A stretch of 36,842 nucleotides of DNA from Aeromonas aquatica (GTDB lineage: Bacteria; Pseudomonadota; Gammaproteobacteria; Enterobacterales; Aeromonadaceae): contig NZ_JRGL01000016.1 of the NCBI RefSeq assembly GCF_000764655.1, forward strand, positions 1 through 36,842, read 5' to 3'. Made by a program: the position numbers and the translations under genes. A model generated the notes under the pieces. That model worked only from the letters and a program-made list of their open reading frames with translations, was not told where the DNA came from and searched no databases. Below are positions 23,343-32,350 of the stretch, one piece after another. Every line of letters begins with the position of its first letter. Position 1 is the stretch's first letter.

Positions 23343-26300
23343 TCAGACATGGAGCTCCGCGACTTGGCGATTGACCTGACCGGCGAACAGCTGGTGGAAG
23401 CGGGAGTCCGGGTTCGCCAGCAGGCTGACCGGGGATCCCTGCTCCACCACGGTGCCCGCCTCCATCACTACCACCTTGTCCACCGACAACAGCGGCTCCA
23501 GGTGGTGGGCTATTACTAGGTAGCTGGCCTCCGGTCGGTAGCGATAGAGCAGCTCCGCCATCTTGCGCATGCCGCCGTGATCGAGATCCGAGGTGGCCTC
23601 GTCCAGCACGATGAGCGGGCGGCGCGACAGCAGGATGCGGGCGATGACCAGGAGCTGGGTCTCGCCGGCGGAGAGCTGCAGCTTGTCGAGATCCTCGTCC
23701 AGCCGACCGGCGCAGCGCTCGGCCAGACCGACTCGGGCCAGGGCCAGCTCCAGCGCGGCGTCATCCTGCTCGGTCAGGGGCGCGAGATTCGCACGCAGGG
23801 TGCCAAAGAAGGTGAGGGGGATCTGGGAGACGGTGTCGTACAGATCGCGCACCGCCTCCGGCGCCAGCGCCGACAGCGGCTGCTCGTCGTAGTAGATCTC
23901 CCCCTGGGAGACCGGATACATGGCCTGCAGCACCCCGAGCAGGGAGCTCTTACCCGCGCCGGTGCGACCGCAGACGCCGACCTTCTCGCCGGGGGCCAGC
24001 TCGAAGTTCACCTTGTGCAGCGCCCACTGGCTCGCCTCGGGGTAGCGCAGCCCCAGGTTGTCGAAGCGCACCCTGGGATGAGGGGTGGCGAGCGGCTCAC
24101 CTTCCTGGCGCTCGCTCTCGATCTCGCTGTACTCGCGCACCCGCTCCACCGCATTCATCACCTGCTCCACCTCGGCGAAGGTGCGGATCAGGGAGTTGAG
24201 CATGGCCGAGGCGGTGAAGGCGTAGGTGATGGCCACGGCCCCCAGCAGCGAGCTGTTGCTGAAGGCCACCATCAGCGCCACGGCCCCGACCAGGGCGGCG
24301 GAGAGCAGGGTCTGGTGCATGCCGAGCCAGCGGTTGATGGAGGTGGTGGTGTACCAGCTGCGCAGGTTGTTGTCATAGTGATGCAGCACCTGATCCAGCG
24401 CGAAGCGCTCGGCCCCGGCCAGACGCAGGGCGGGGGCGCCGCGAATGGTCTCGCTTATGCTGATGTAGAGCGGCGAGCGCAGCACCGAGGACTGGCGCCG
24501 CAGCTTGAGCTGCACCGCCCGGTAGCGGCGTTGCAGCACATAGAGTGCCCAGCCTACCAGGGGGGCGATGAGCAGCAGCAGCGGCATGTTGACGCCGATC
24601 ACCACCACCTGCAGCAGCACCGAGATCAGCATGGCGAACAGCCCCATCAACATGGACAGCAAGACCTCCTGGGCCTCCCCGAGGTCCCGATCGAAGCGGT
24701 TGAGGATGCGCCCCTGGGGCACCTTGTCGAAGAAGGCCATGGGGGCGCGGCTGATGCGGCCCAGCATGCCGTCGAACAGGGTCCAGGCCAGCTTGAGGCC
24801 GAGTTTGTAGTTGATGATCCGCACCACCATGATGCAGACGAGGGAGCCCGCCCCCAGTAGCACATAGATGCCGAGCAGGGTGCGCACATCCGCCACCTCG
24901 GCCTTGCCGCCGAGCCAGAGATCCGAGGCGATGCGCAGCCCCTCCTGTCCCAGGGTGAGCAGCAACGCGATCAGGATGGCGCCGGGGGCGGCCAGGCGCT
25001 GCCACATGAAGCCGAACAACCCCCAGTCCACCTTGCCCTCGACCACCTTCTCCTCGCTGAATTGCTCCGCCTCCTGGGGCGCCACCAGGGGCACGGGCTG
25101 CGGATGCTGGATGAGATCCGCCAGCTGGTGGGCATCGAGCTCCCGCAGCTGACTCTGCTCGATGCGGATCACCCGATCGCAGTGGGCCAGCACGTCCGGA
25201 TCGTGGCTCACCAGCAGCCGGGTCGGGCCCGGCTTGAAGGCGAGCCCCTGCTCCAGCACCTGGGCCGAGACGATGGGATCCAGCGCCGACAACGGGTTGT
25301 CCAGCAGCAGGATGTCGGCCTTCGCATAGAGGGCGCGGGCCAGGGCGACCCGCTGCTGCTGGCCGCCGGAGAGCCGGGTGCCGAGCTCGCCCACTAGCGT
25401 CTGATCCCCGTGGCTGAGCAGGCTGAGGTCCGCGCCGAGGGCGCAGGCGCCGAGCACCCAGTGGTAGCGCTCCTCATGCCAGGGCTGGCCGAACAAGATG
25501 TTGTTGCGGATGCTGTCGTTCATCAGCCAGGGTTTGTGGCCCAGGTGGGCGACCCGGCCGTGGCGGCGGATGCTCCCCGCAAAGTCGTTGTCAAAGCCGG
25601 CGACCAGGTGCAGCAGGCAGCTCTTGCCCGCCCCAGTGGCCCCGGTGATCCCCACCAGTTCCCCCGGCTGGATGGTGAGGCTGATGCCTTGCAGCACCGG
25701 CTTTTGCTGATGCAGGGCGGTGACGTTTTCCATCCGCAGGGCGCCCAGCGGCAGGCTGGGGTCGCTGAGGTCTCTGTGCTGTTCCGGGCTGTTGAGGAAT
25801 TCACACAGCCGGTTGAAGCCGGTATTGAAGTTGATCAGGGTGCGGATGAGGTAGGGCAGCCGCATCATGGGGATCCGCAGCACTGCGAACAGGGCTATGG
25901 TGGTGAACACCTGGGGCAGGGTCAGGCTCTGACCCGAGGCGAGATAGGTGGTGAAGGTGGCGAGCGTCACCAAGAGCGGGGTGCTGATCATCAGGAAGCT
26001 GTTGATGGCATCGAGCTTGAGCACCCGCCCGAGCACGCCGAGCTCCTGCTGGCGCTTGGCGTTGGCCGCGCCGGTGAAGAAGGCGCCGAGCCCGTTCTGG
26101 CGCACCAGCCGCAGCTTCTTGATGTACTCCGCCAGGATGCCGTTGCGCTCGTCCTGCTGGCGCTTGAGTTGCTGCTCCTGCTGGTTCATGCGGCGCACCA
26201 TCCGGGTGGAGACCAGCAGCAGCAGGGTGAGCACGGCGAAGCCCACCAGGCCCGCGCTGCCCACCTGCCACACCAGCAGGGCTATGGTACCGATGAGTTG

Positions 26301-26906
26301 CAGCGCCATGGTGAGCGGCATGGCGGGATCCGCCAATATCCAGGTGATGTCCCAGACATCCCGGTTGATGAGGTTCTGTACCCGGCCACCGGCCCTGTCA
26401 TCGAAGCTCTTGCCGCCGAGCTTCATCACCTTGGCGAGCAGGGATTCCGCCAGCAGGCGGCGAATGGGGACGTGCATCTTGAGCGCCAGCTGCAGGGAGT
26501 GCTCCGCCAGCATGCCGGCGGCCAGCACGGAGGCGAACAGGGCCAGGGCCAGCAGCAGCTTGTGGCCGGTGGCTGCGCCCGCGCCGAGCTGGGTCATGCT
26601 GTGGTTGAGCAACCAGGGGCTGGCCAGGGTCGCCATCATGCCGAGCAGTTGCAGCAGGGTGAGCAGGCCGATGCGACCGCGGTAATGGCGCCAGATGAAG
26701 GCCATGATGGGCCAGGGGCGCACCGGCGCGGTGGCGGTGAGCCGCAGAAAGGCATCGGCGCGTTCGTCGCGTCTGTCTTCCGGCAACAGGGGATAGAGAT
26801 CGTCGAGTGTGACCTGAGGTTCGTTCAGTCCCTTGCGCAGCAGCGGGCCCGTCCAGTGATAGAAGAGACGGCTCAGCCAGCCGGCCGAGATTTCCGGGTG
26901 ATCCAA
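23343..26906 (-). CDS. Full-length ABCC/MRP-type ABC exporter (two membrane and two ATPase domains fused)
   Basis: The 1187-residue protein has the domain order TMD1-NBD1-TMD2-NBD2 on one chain, rare in bacteria but usual for eukaryotic ABCC transporters; the opening [13 protein letters not shown] is also MRP-like. NBD1 has [23 protein letters not shown] and a Walker B reading [11 protein letters not shown], where the catalytic Glu is Asn. NBD2 has [24 protein letters not shown] and a complete [12 protein letters not shown]. The two sites are thus unequal, one degenerate and one active. The start is TTG at 26906 with AAGGA 7 bases before it; no ATG gives the conserved N-terminus. It probably exports amphipathic compounds; the substrate is unknown. 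Confidence 0.92.
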   Translation of the reverse strand: MDHPEISAGWLSRLFYHWTGPLLRKGLNEPQVTLDDLYPLLPEDRRDERADAFLRLTATAPVRPWPIMAFIWRHYRGRIGLLTLLQLLGMMATLASPWLLNHSMTQLGAGAATGHKLLLALALFASVLAAGMLAEHSLQLALKMHVPIRRLLAESLLAKVMKLGGKSFDDRAGGRVQNLINRDVWDITWILADPAMPLTMALQLIGTIALLVWQVGSAGLVGFAVLTLLLLVSTRMVRRMNQQEQQLKRQQDERNGILAEYIKKLRLVRQNGLGAFFTGAANAKRQQELGVLGRVLKLDAINSFLMISTPLLVTLATFTTYLASGQSLTLPQVFTTIALFAVLRIPMMRLPYLIRTLINFNTGFNRLCEFLNSPEQHRDLSDPSLPLGALRMENVTALHQQKPVLQGISLTIQPGELVGITGATGAGKSCLLHLVAGFDNDFAGSIRRHGRVAHLGHKPWLMNDSIRNNILFGQPWHEERYHWVLGACALGADLSLLSHGDQTLVGELGTRLSGGQQQRVALARALYAKADILLLDNPLSALDPIVSAQVLEQGLAFKPGPTRLLVSHDPDVLAHCDRVIRIEQSQLRELDAHQLADLIQHPQPVPLVAPQEAEQFSEEKVVEGKVDWGLFGFMWQRLAAPGAILIALLLTLGQEGLRIASDLWLGGKAEVADVRTLLGIYVLLGAGSLVCIMVVRIINYKLGLKLAWTLFDGMLGRISRAPMAFFDKVPQGRILNRFDRDLGEAQEVLLSMLMGLFAMLISVLLQVVVIGVNMPLLLLIAPLVGWALYVLQRRYRAVQLKLRRQSSVLRSPLYISISETIRGAPALRLAGAERFALDQVLHHYDNNLRSWYTTTSINRWLGMHQTLLSAALVGAVALMVAFSNSSLLGAVAITYAFTASAMLNSLIRTFAEVEQVMNAVERVREYSEIESERQEGEPLATPHPRVRFDNLGLRYPEASQWALHKVNFELAPGEKVGVCGRTGAGKSSLLGVLQAMYPVSQGEIYYDEQPLSALAPEAVRDLYDTVSQIPLTFFGTLRANLAPLTEQDDAALELALARVGLAERCAGRLDEDLDKLQLSAGETQLLVIARILLSRRPLIVLDEATSDLDHGGMRKMAELLYRYRPEASYLVIAHHLEPLLSVDKVVVMEAGTVVEQGSPVSLLANPDSRFHQLFAGQVNRQVAELHV

Positions 26907-27001
26907 TGGGTGATCCTTATTATTTTGTGCTGCTTCCAGAGGATGGGGCGGCTTGTTATCCGCCCTCTATCTTATTATTGGGTATTTGTGCCTGGCCGGG
27001 A

Positions 27002-28279
27002 TCAGCGATCCCGGTTCAGGCGGATGAGCCGGTCCAGGATCTGCTCACCGTCGGCCCGCAGGCCGTTGTGCTCGTATTCGTTGGTGATCCAGGCGCGGCT
27101 GTTGGCCAGCCCCTTGAGGGTCTCGCGGCTGTAGTCGAACTCGACGTACATGTCCTCGGCGTAGACAGCGCAGGCCACCGGCACCTTGTTGCGAGCCAGC
27201 TGCGCAGGGTCGTAGAGCGGGCCCCAGTCAGCCTTCCTGGCCAGCAGGTGGGCGGCCTCTTTCAAGGGCATGAGCTCGCGGAATTGCTCGAACATCCAGG
27301 GGAAGATCATCTCGCCGGTGAAGGCAAAGTCCTTGCCCGGTGCCCAGGCCAGTACCGGATACTCGCCCCTGACCCGCTCGGCCGCCCAGTTGCTGGCGGC
27401 GCCCTCGCAGTAGATGGATTCATGCAGTATGGCGAACACCGGGTTGGTGTTGAACGGCTGCATGGCCTGCACCTTGTAGAGGAAGGCGGGGTTGATCCGC
27501 TCGCCGACGAAGGCATCCTCCAGCAGGTAGTAGAGCTCCTCGAAGGCGCCGCTGGCGCCGAGATCCAGCCCCTGCTGCTGCAGCTGCTCCACCGTCAGGC
27601 GCTGGCCGTTCGGCAGGCGTACATCGTGGCGGTGCAGGTGGCTCGCCAGCCGGTTGGCGATGGCCTGGGCGTGGGGGAAGCGGGCGAAGAAGGCCCGGTT
27701 TTTGTCCGCCACTCGCTGGTAGGTGGCGCGATAGACCTCATCCGCGCTGCGGCCTATGGGGGCCACCCCGCCGGTGAGGTAGACCTCGTGCAGGCTGTCC
27801 GGGAACAGGGAGAGGTAGGTCAGGCTGCAAAAACCGCCGAAGCTCTGGCCGAGCAGGCTCCAGGGGCGATCCGGGCTCAGCTGCTCGCGGATGAGCTCGG
27901 CGTCCCGCACTATGCTGTCGGCACGGAAATGGCTGAGATAGTCCGCCTGCTGGTGCGGGTCGAGATGGGCCAGGGCCTCGGCGTGGATGGGGCTGGAGTG
28001 GCCGGTGCCGCGCTGATCGAGCAGCAGTATCCGAAACTCCTGCAGGGCCCGCTTGATCCAGCCGCTGTTGGCGCAGGGGCGCGGGGCACCAAACCCCGGG
28101 CCCCCTTGCAGATAGAGCAGCCAGGGCAGGTCATCGTCCAACCGGTCAAGGCGACAGAGGGTGCGGCCAAACAGGGTGAGGGTCTCCTCATCGTCAGGCT
28201 GCTGGTGGTCGAGGGGCACGCTGAAGAAATGTGGCTCGCAATGGATGCCATCCAGCACGTAATGCAAGGGGCTGCTCAT
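27002..28279 (-). CDS. pip: Prolyl aminopeptidase (S33 family)
   Basis: This 425-residue alpha/beta hydrolase closely matches the A. sobria prolyl aminopeptidase I remember. It removes N-terminal proline, including from small peptides. The oxyanion-side LLYLQGGPGFGAPRP, the nucleophile S146 in LLGQSFGGF, Asp near 351 (VYAEDMYVE) and His near 379 (NEYEHNGL) form the triad. It lacks a signal peptide and is cytoplasmic. It lies upstream of, and reads toward, the ABC exporter gene with only 95 bases between and no T-rich terminator, so the two may be co-transcribed. Confidence 0.96.
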   Translation of the reverse strand: MSSPLHYVLDGIHCEPHFFSVPLDHQQPDDEETLTLFGRTLCRLDRLDDDLPWLLYLQGGPGFGAPRPCANSGWIKRALQEFRILLLDQRGTGHSSPIHAEALAHLDPHQQADYLSHFRADSIVRDAELIREQLSPDRPWSLLGQSFGGFCSLTYLSLFPDSLHEVYLTGGVAPIGRSADEVYRATYQRVADKNRAFFARFPHAQAIANRLASHLHRHDVRLPNGQRLTVEQLQQQGLDLGASGAFEELYYLLEDAFVGERINPAFLYKVQAMQPFNTNPVFAILHESIYCEGAASNWAAERVRGEYPVLAWAPGKDFAFTGEMIFPWMFEQFRELMPLKEAAHLLARKADWGPLYDPAQLARNKVPVACAVYAEDMYVEFDYSRETLKGLANSRAWITNEYEHNGLRADGEQILDRLIRLNRDR

Positions 28280-28520
28280 CTGGGGTCTCCCTGGGGTCGG
28301 AAATCGTCGGCTTCATGATAGCCCTGGCACGCAAGCGGGTCACGCCGGTTTTCCAGATTGTTAACACCCTGATAGCGCCATCTCTCCTTGGAACCGGGGG
28401 TCGGCGCGCGAGGATATTTATTGTGTCGGGGTGATTGACGAGGGATTGCGTGCGGACAAAGATGAGCGGCCTGCCGAGGAGGGCAGGAGAGCTGACGCAT
28501 AACAGGACGAGGTGGGCTCG

Positions 28521-28655
28521 ATGAAGCCTAAATGGATAAGGTTCAGGAAAAAAAGGAAGCAGACAGATCCGGAGGGTGTGCTGCAGGCTGGGTTGCTGGT
28601 ATTCAGCGCCACCTGCGGGGCGACCCTGTTGCTGGCGGCCTGTAACGGCGGCTAG
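28521..28655 (+). CDS. Possible 44-residue small lipoprotein-like ORF
   Basis: A 44-codon frame starts at ATG 28521 with GAGGTGG 6-8 bases upstream. It encodes a strongly basic N-terminus (MKPKWIRFRKKRKQ), then a hydrophobic stretch ending LLLAACNGG-stop. LAAC is a possible lipobox with only three residues after the Cys. A strong terminator begins 9 bases past the stop, as expected for a real short transcript unit. I do not recognise it; it could also be chance. Confidence 0.4.
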   Translation: MKPKWIRFRKKRKQTDPEGVLQAGLLVFSATCGATLLLAACNGG

Positions 28656-28663
28656 CAAGAGTA

Positions 28664-28695
28664 CAAAAGGCCCGCTCACTGTAGCGGGCCTTTTG
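28664..28695 (+). terminator. Intrinsic terminator after the small ORF
   Basis: The stem CAAAAGGCCCGCT / AGCGGGCCTTTTG has a 6-base loop. Its stem core is the same as in the terminator at 29084-29113. Confidence 0.88.
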
Positions 28696-28833
28696 CATGA
28701 GCATTGCTCTGGGATCAGTCGCTTGAGCGACACGGAGGGACTAGGCTGGGGCCCTTTGCTGGCGCGGGTTTGCGATAGTCTGGCACCTGCTGCTATCGTC
28801 AATTTACGGCACGATTCAACGAGGGAGGCGATC

Positions 28834-29055
28834 ATGAATAGTCGTGAGAAAGTTCTGGCCCATTTGGCCACCGATCATCGGATGGCAGGGTTGACCGCCG
28901 GCGAGGCACTGGCCGGGATCAGCCACTCGATGAGTGCGTTCCTGCTGCAGCAGGATCAGCATTTCTTCCGCAGCCATGCCGATGATCCCTGTCATGAGGT
29001 CGCGCGGGCCTGTCATGCGGGGCACGTCTGGCACGGGGACGAGAATCGATATTAG
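28834..29055 (+). CDS. Small hypothetical protein (73 aa), His-rich C-terminus
   Basis: The frame starts at ATG 28834, with GAGGGAGG 6-8 bases upstream, an excellent ribosome binding site. The product MNSREKVLAHLATDHRMAGL... is helical, then becomes rich in His and Cys (HFFRSHADDPCHEVARACHAGHVWHGDENRY), which may suggest metal binding. It is framed by two near-identical terminators (28664 and 29084), so it is its own transcription unit. I know no family for it. Confidence 0.6.
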   Translation: MNSREKVLAHLATDHRMAGLTAGEALAGISHSMSAFLLQQDQHFFRSHADDPCHEVARACHAGHVWHGDENRY

Positions 29056-29083
29056 GGAGGAAGGCGCGAGAATGGCAGATGCA

Positions 29084-29113
29084 GAAAGGCCCGCTCAGAT
29101 GAGCGGGCCTTTC
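29084..29113. terminator. Terminator shared by the 73-aa gene and the tRNA-Phe/tRNA-Asn unit
   Basis: The stem GAAAGGCCCGCTC / GAGCGGGCCTTTC has loop AGAT and moderate T-content on each side; it lies 5 bases past the tRNA-Asn 3' end. Confidence 0.8.
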
Positions 29114-29118
29114 GAATT

Positions 29119-29194
29119 TGGCTCCTCCTACTGGACTTGAACCAGTGACATACGGATTAACAGTCCGCCGTTCTACCGACTGAACTAAGGAGGA
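29119..29194 (-). tRNA. tRNA-Asn (anticodon GTT)
   Basis: A 76-nt cloverleaf with acceptor arms TCCTCCT / AGGAGGA, the GTT anticodon in GGACTGTTAATCC, the T-loop GGTTCAAGTCC and an encoded CCA end. It lies 5 bases downstream of tRNA-Phe in the same transcript. Confidence 0.97.
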
Positions 29195-29199
29195 ATTAT

Positions 29200-29275
29200 T
29201 GGTGCCCAGAGACGGAATCGAACCGCCGACACGGGGATTTTCAATCCCCTGCTCTACCGACTGAGCTATCTGGGC
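29200..29275 (-). tRNA. tRNA-Phe (anticodon GAA)
   Basis: A 76-nt cloverleaf with acceptor arms GCCCAGA / TCTGGGC, the GAA anticodon in GGGATTGAAAATCCC, the T-loop GGTTCGATTCC and an encoded CCA. It is the first gene of a two-tRNA unit on the minus strand. Confidence 0.97.
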
Positions 29276-29285
29276 AACGGCGCGC

Positions 29286-29314
29286 ATTAAACCCTTTCTG
29301 GACTGGGGTGTCAA
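29286..29314 (-). promoter_or_regulatory. Promoter of the tRNA-Phe/tRNA-Asn unit
   Basis: On the minus strand a consensus TTGACA (29314-29309) and TTTAAT (29291-29286) are 17 bases apart, ending 10 bases before the tRNA-Phe 5' end. The GCGCGC stretch after the -10 is the GC-rich discriminator typical of stringently controlled tRNA promoters. Confidence 0.85.
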
Positions 29315-29459
29315 CTATGGGGTGCGGATTGTCGCATCGTTTGCTCGATATCCGAGCAACCTGGCCGCTTGTTGCCCATGTCTGCCCGCCGCCGAGGTAT
29401 TGCCTCCTTGAGCAAAGGTGGTGCCTCTCTTCGGGTGGCGGTTATCTTGGCCCCTCGCA

Positions 29460-29488
29460 TTGAGCCTGATGCGCTCTGCGAGTATGCT
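29460..29488 (+). promoter_or_regulatory. Possible rraB promoter
   Basis: TTGAGC and TATGCT are 17 bases apart, leaving a leader of about 95 nt before the rraB ATG. The rest of the 312-bp gap 29276-29587 holds the tRNA promoter and nothing else I can name. Confidence 0.4.
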
Positions 29489-29587
29489 TTGCCGCAACCA
29501 ACTGCCTGGCGGCGATCTGGGCTGACTCTGCCGCAGAGTGCCCGCCAGCAGGGTGTCGACAACCATCCAATACCGTCTGGGGTTTAT

Positions 29588-29935
29588 ATGAGTATCAACA
29601 TGCAAGAGTGGCGCGAAGAGACCACCGCCATCGTCAACGAGCTGCTGGCCGACGGCAGCAATGCGGATATGGATTACGAGATTGAGCACCACTTTGCCTG
29701 CCAGGATTTCGATCTGCTGGAAAAGGCCGCCGTCGACCTGTTCAAGGCCGGTTTCGAAGTGACCGATGCCGAGGAGATGGAGCTGGATGACGGCGCGACC
29801 ATCTTCTGCTTCGACGCCACCGTCGAGCGCAAGCTGGAGATCGAGCCCATCCTCGCCGACATCGAGAAGATGCTGCCGATCCTCGAGAAATACGGCGTGG
29901 ACTACGACGGCTGGGGCACCTACTTCCAGGAATAA
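29588..29935 (+). CDS. rraB: Ribonuclease E inhibitor RraB
   Basis: RraB binds RNase E and modulates mRNA decay. The 115-residue product has WREETTAIVNELLADGS, YEIEHHFACQDFDLLEKAAVDLFKAGFEVTDAEE and YGVDYDGWGTYFQE, all recognisable from E. coli RraB. E. coli RraB continues for about 20 acidic residues after DGWGTYFED; here the protein stops directly after YFQE. What follows the stop is two further copies of the gene's own 3' end (29936-30148). The start MSINMQEW at 29588 fits the family. Confidence 0.93.
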   Translation: MSINMQEWREETTAIVNELLADGSNADMDYEIEHHFACQDFDLLEKAAVDLFKAGFEVTDAEEMELDDGATIFCFDATVERKLEIEPILADIEKMLPILEKYGVDYDGWGTYFQE

Positions 29936-30148
29936 GCCGGGTCCCCTGGCCGCCGACATGCCGACATCGAGAAGATGCTGCCGATCCTCGAGAAATACGG
30001 CGTGGACCATGACGGCTGGGGCACCTACTTCCAGGAATAAGCCGGGTCCCCTGGCCGCCGACATGCCGACATAGAGAAGATGCTGACCCTTTCCCTCGAA
30101 AAATACGGTGTGGACCATGACGGCTTGGGCACTTGCTGCCAGGAATAA
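29936..30148 (+). repeat. Tail echoes: two further copies of the rraB 3' end (105-bp tandem unit)
   Basis: The unit begins at 29855 inside rraB and repeats at 29960 and 30065, an exact 105-bp (35-codon) period. Each copy encodes the last 27-28 residues plus TAA, followed after copies 1 and 2 by the same 24-base spacer. Copy 2 differs from copy 1 only around one codon (Tyr to His in YDGWG). Copy 3 has several substitutions and an in-frame 3-base insertion, yet still ends at TAA. All lie before the terminator at 30163. Confidence 0.95.
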
Positions 30149-30162
30149 GCCCGGATTCAAAT

Positions 30163-30195
30163 AGCAAAAAGGCCACATCATGTGGCCTTTTTGCT
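30163..30195. terminator. Bidirectional terminator between rraB and the EAL gene
   Basis: A 15-bp stem AGCAAAAAGGCCACA / TGTGGCCTTTTTGCT with a 3-base loop and T5 within each descending arm. Confidence 0.93.
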
Positions 30196-30204
30196 ACGCG
30201 TGCT

Positions 30205-32193
30205 TCAGAGGACGGCGAGCAGTTGGTAGTCGCGGGCAAACTGCTCGGGGGGCAGGGGGCGGCTGAACAGGTAGCCCTGCAGCCGATCGCATCCCGCCTG
30301 CGCTAGCCACTCCTGCTGCTCCTGAGTCTCCACCCCCTCGGCGGTGATCTTGATACCGAGCTCGTGGCCGAGGCCGATGACGGAGCGCACTATGGCGGTG
30401 GTGGCCTGGTTGGTCGCGAGCCCCTGGGTGAAGCTCCTGTCCAGCTTGAGGGTCGCCACCTGCAGCCGCGGCAGGTAAGCCAGCGAGCAGTAACCGGTAC
30501 CAAAGTCATCGATGGCGAGATGGAAGCCGGCCTCGATCAGGCTGGCGAGGTTGCTCTCTATCTCGTCGGCATTCTCCATCAGCACCCCCTCGGTGATCTC
30601 CAGCTCCAGCTGCCAGGGGGCGAGCCCGTGGCGTTCGATGCAGGCGAAGATCTGCTGGCAGAGCTCGGGATCGCGAAATTGCAGCGGCGACAGGTTGATG
30701 GAGAGCACCAGATCCGGCGCCGCCACTTGCCAGCGCGCCAGCTGGGCGCAGCCCAGCTCCAGCATCAGCTGACCGAGCTGGCCGATGAGGCCGAGCTCCT
30801 CCGCCAGGGGGATGAACTCGTCGGGGGAGATCATGCCGAATGCGGGGTGGGGCCAGCGGCACAGCAACTCGGCACCGTGCAACTGGTTGTCGTGGGTGCA
30901 GATGATGGGTTGATAGACGGCGGTCAGCTCGGCCGCCTTGATGGCGAGCGGCAACTGGGCGGCGATGAGCTGGCGGCGCTTGAGCCTGGCATCGAGTTCG
31001 GGATCGAACAGGGTGCAGTGCTGCTGCTGGCGTTTGCCCTGCGCCAGCGCGGCTTCGGCGTGGCTCAGCAGGCGTTCGGCATCCTTGGCCTTGCCGTGGG
31101 CGATGCCGAGGAAGACCGGGATCTGGATCCTGTGCTCCTCGACCTGATAGGGGGTCATCAACTCATGCTGCAGGTTGCGGCTCCAGTCACTTAAGGAAAG
31201 GGGGAGCTCCGGCAGCAGCAGGGCGAAGTCATCGGCCGCGACCCGGCACAGCAGGGACTGGGGCGGTGCCAGCCGCTGCAGACGGCGGGCGACCTGGCTG
31301 AGCAGGCGATCGGCGACCCGGATGCCGAAGCGATCGTTGATCTCGCGAAAATGCTGCAGATCGACCAGCAGCAGGCTGGCCTTGCGGGCGCCGAGATGAC
31401 GGCTGGTCTGCAGGAAGTGGGAGAGCTTGAGCAGGCCGGTGAGGCTGTCGTAGTGCTGCTCCTGCTGCAACTGGGCCTGGGTGGTGCGCAGCCCGGTGAT
31501 GTCGCGGCTCAGGGTCAGAATGCCGAGGGAGTTGCCCTCGTCGTCCGGCACCTCGACCCGGGTTATCTCCAGGTGACGACCCTGACCATGGGCATCCATC
31601 AGGCAATACTCACCGCGTCCCAGCGCCTGCTCTATGGGCAGGCGGGGGGCGACACGATGGCCGAGCGCCTCGCTCGCCGCCAGTCCCATGAAGTCGAGAA
31701 AGGCCTGATTGCAGTCGATGAGCACGCCCTGGTGATCTTCCAAACGGATGGGGTCGGGGATGGCATCGAGCAGACGGCGCTGCAGCAGCTGTTGCTGACG
31801 GAAGGTCTGCTCCAGCTCCTTGCGCTTGTCTATGGCGCTGATCATGGCGAACAGGGCGAGCGGTTCCCCTTGCTCGTCATAGAGCGGCACCTTGTGGATC
31901 TCCATCCAGCTGGTGGCATCGCCACTGTGGCAGTGCAGTTGTTGATGGAGCAGGGGCTTGCCTTCGGCCAGCAGACGCCGATCTTCTTCCCTGAAGGCGT
32001 CGCCCCAGGGCATCTCTACATCCAGTTTACCGACGAGTTCGTGGGGGGACTGCAGGCCGGCCTCCCTTGCGAAGACCTTGTTGGCAAACAGGTACCGTCC
32101 GTTTGTATCCCGGCAGAAGATATTCATGGGTAACTGGTCGATGATCTGCTGCAGCAGCGCCAGGGAGAGCAAAGAATTCACGTGAGCACTCAC
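30205..32193 (-). CDS. PAS-GGDEF(degenerate)-EAL signalling protein
   Basis: About 662 residues from the GTG at 32193. The start is uncertain: GTG 32181 is in frame, there is no clear ribosome binding site, and the frame stays open to 32412. Two PAS-like domains (IIDQLPMNIFCRDTNGRYLF and LLDAIPDPIRLEDHQGVLI) precede a GGDEF domain whose active motif reads AADDF, so it should not make c-di-GMP. The EAL domain keeps GAELLCRWPHP, LEITEGVLM, IDDFGTGYCSL, LKLDRSF and AEGVET and is probably an active phosphodiesterase. No membrane segment is obvious, so it senses a cytoplasmic signal through PAS. Confidence 0.9.
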   Translation of the reverse strand: MSAHVNSLLSLALLQQIIDQLPMNIFCRDTNGRYLFANKVFAREAGLQSPHELVGKLDVEMPWGDAFREEDRRLLAEGKPLLHQQLHCHSGDATSWMEIHKVPLYDEQGEPLALFAMISAIDKRKELEQTFRQQQLLQRRLLDAIPDPIRLEDHQGVLIDCNQAFLDFMGLAASEALGHRVAPRLPIEQALGRGEYCLMDAHGQGRHLEITRVEVPDDEGNSLGILTLSRDITGLRTTQAQLQQEQHYDSLTGLLKLSHFLQTSRHLGARKASLLLVDLQHFREINDRFGIRVADRLLSQVARRLQRLAPPQSLLCRVAADDFALLLPELPLSLSDWSRNLQHELMTPYQVEEHRIQIPVFLGIAHGKAKDAERLLSHAEAALAQGKRQQQHCTLFDPELDARLKRRQLIAAQLPLAIKAAELTAVYQPIICTHDNQLHGAELLCRWPHPAFGMISPDEFIPLAEELGLIGQLGQLMLELGCAQLARWQVAAPDLVLSINLSPLQFRDPELCQQIFACIERHGLAPWQLELEITEGVLMENADEIESNLASLIEAGFHLAIDDFGTGYCSLAYLPRLQVATLKLDRSFTQGLATNQATTAIVRSVIGLGHELGIKITAEGVETQEQQEWLAQAGCDRLQGYLFSRPLPPEQFARDYQLLAVL

Positions 32194-32350
32194 GGGGGAG
32201 ACTTCGAGCAAATCTATGATAACAGGCCAGTTTTGTAAAGCGTGGGTTAAGAGTCCGCCATTTATGTGGATCCCTGCTGACAGCCCGTGTCGCGGGCGCC
32301 ATAATAGCCGCCGGTTGGCCTCAGGTGGCCTTATGGACGAGAGAAACAGC

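Noticed and set aside
23290..23343. A tail echo after the ABCC exporter
   Set aside because: Some short matches between the CDS end and the bases after the stop were seen, but they need several gaps and are no better than chance.
25410..27134. Long plus-strand frames across the ABCC exporter (also 23577-24860)
   Set aside because: They are shadows of the minus-strand gene, rich in Gln/Gly/His and without start signals.
29020..29085. A tail echo after the 73-codon gene
   Set aside because: CGAGAAT is repeated about 30 bases after the CDS copy, but the surrounding match is too short to claim.
29855..30148. A CRISPR-like array
   Set aside because: The units are 105 bp, directly tandem, and are copies of the rraB coding end; there are no unique spacers or cas genes.
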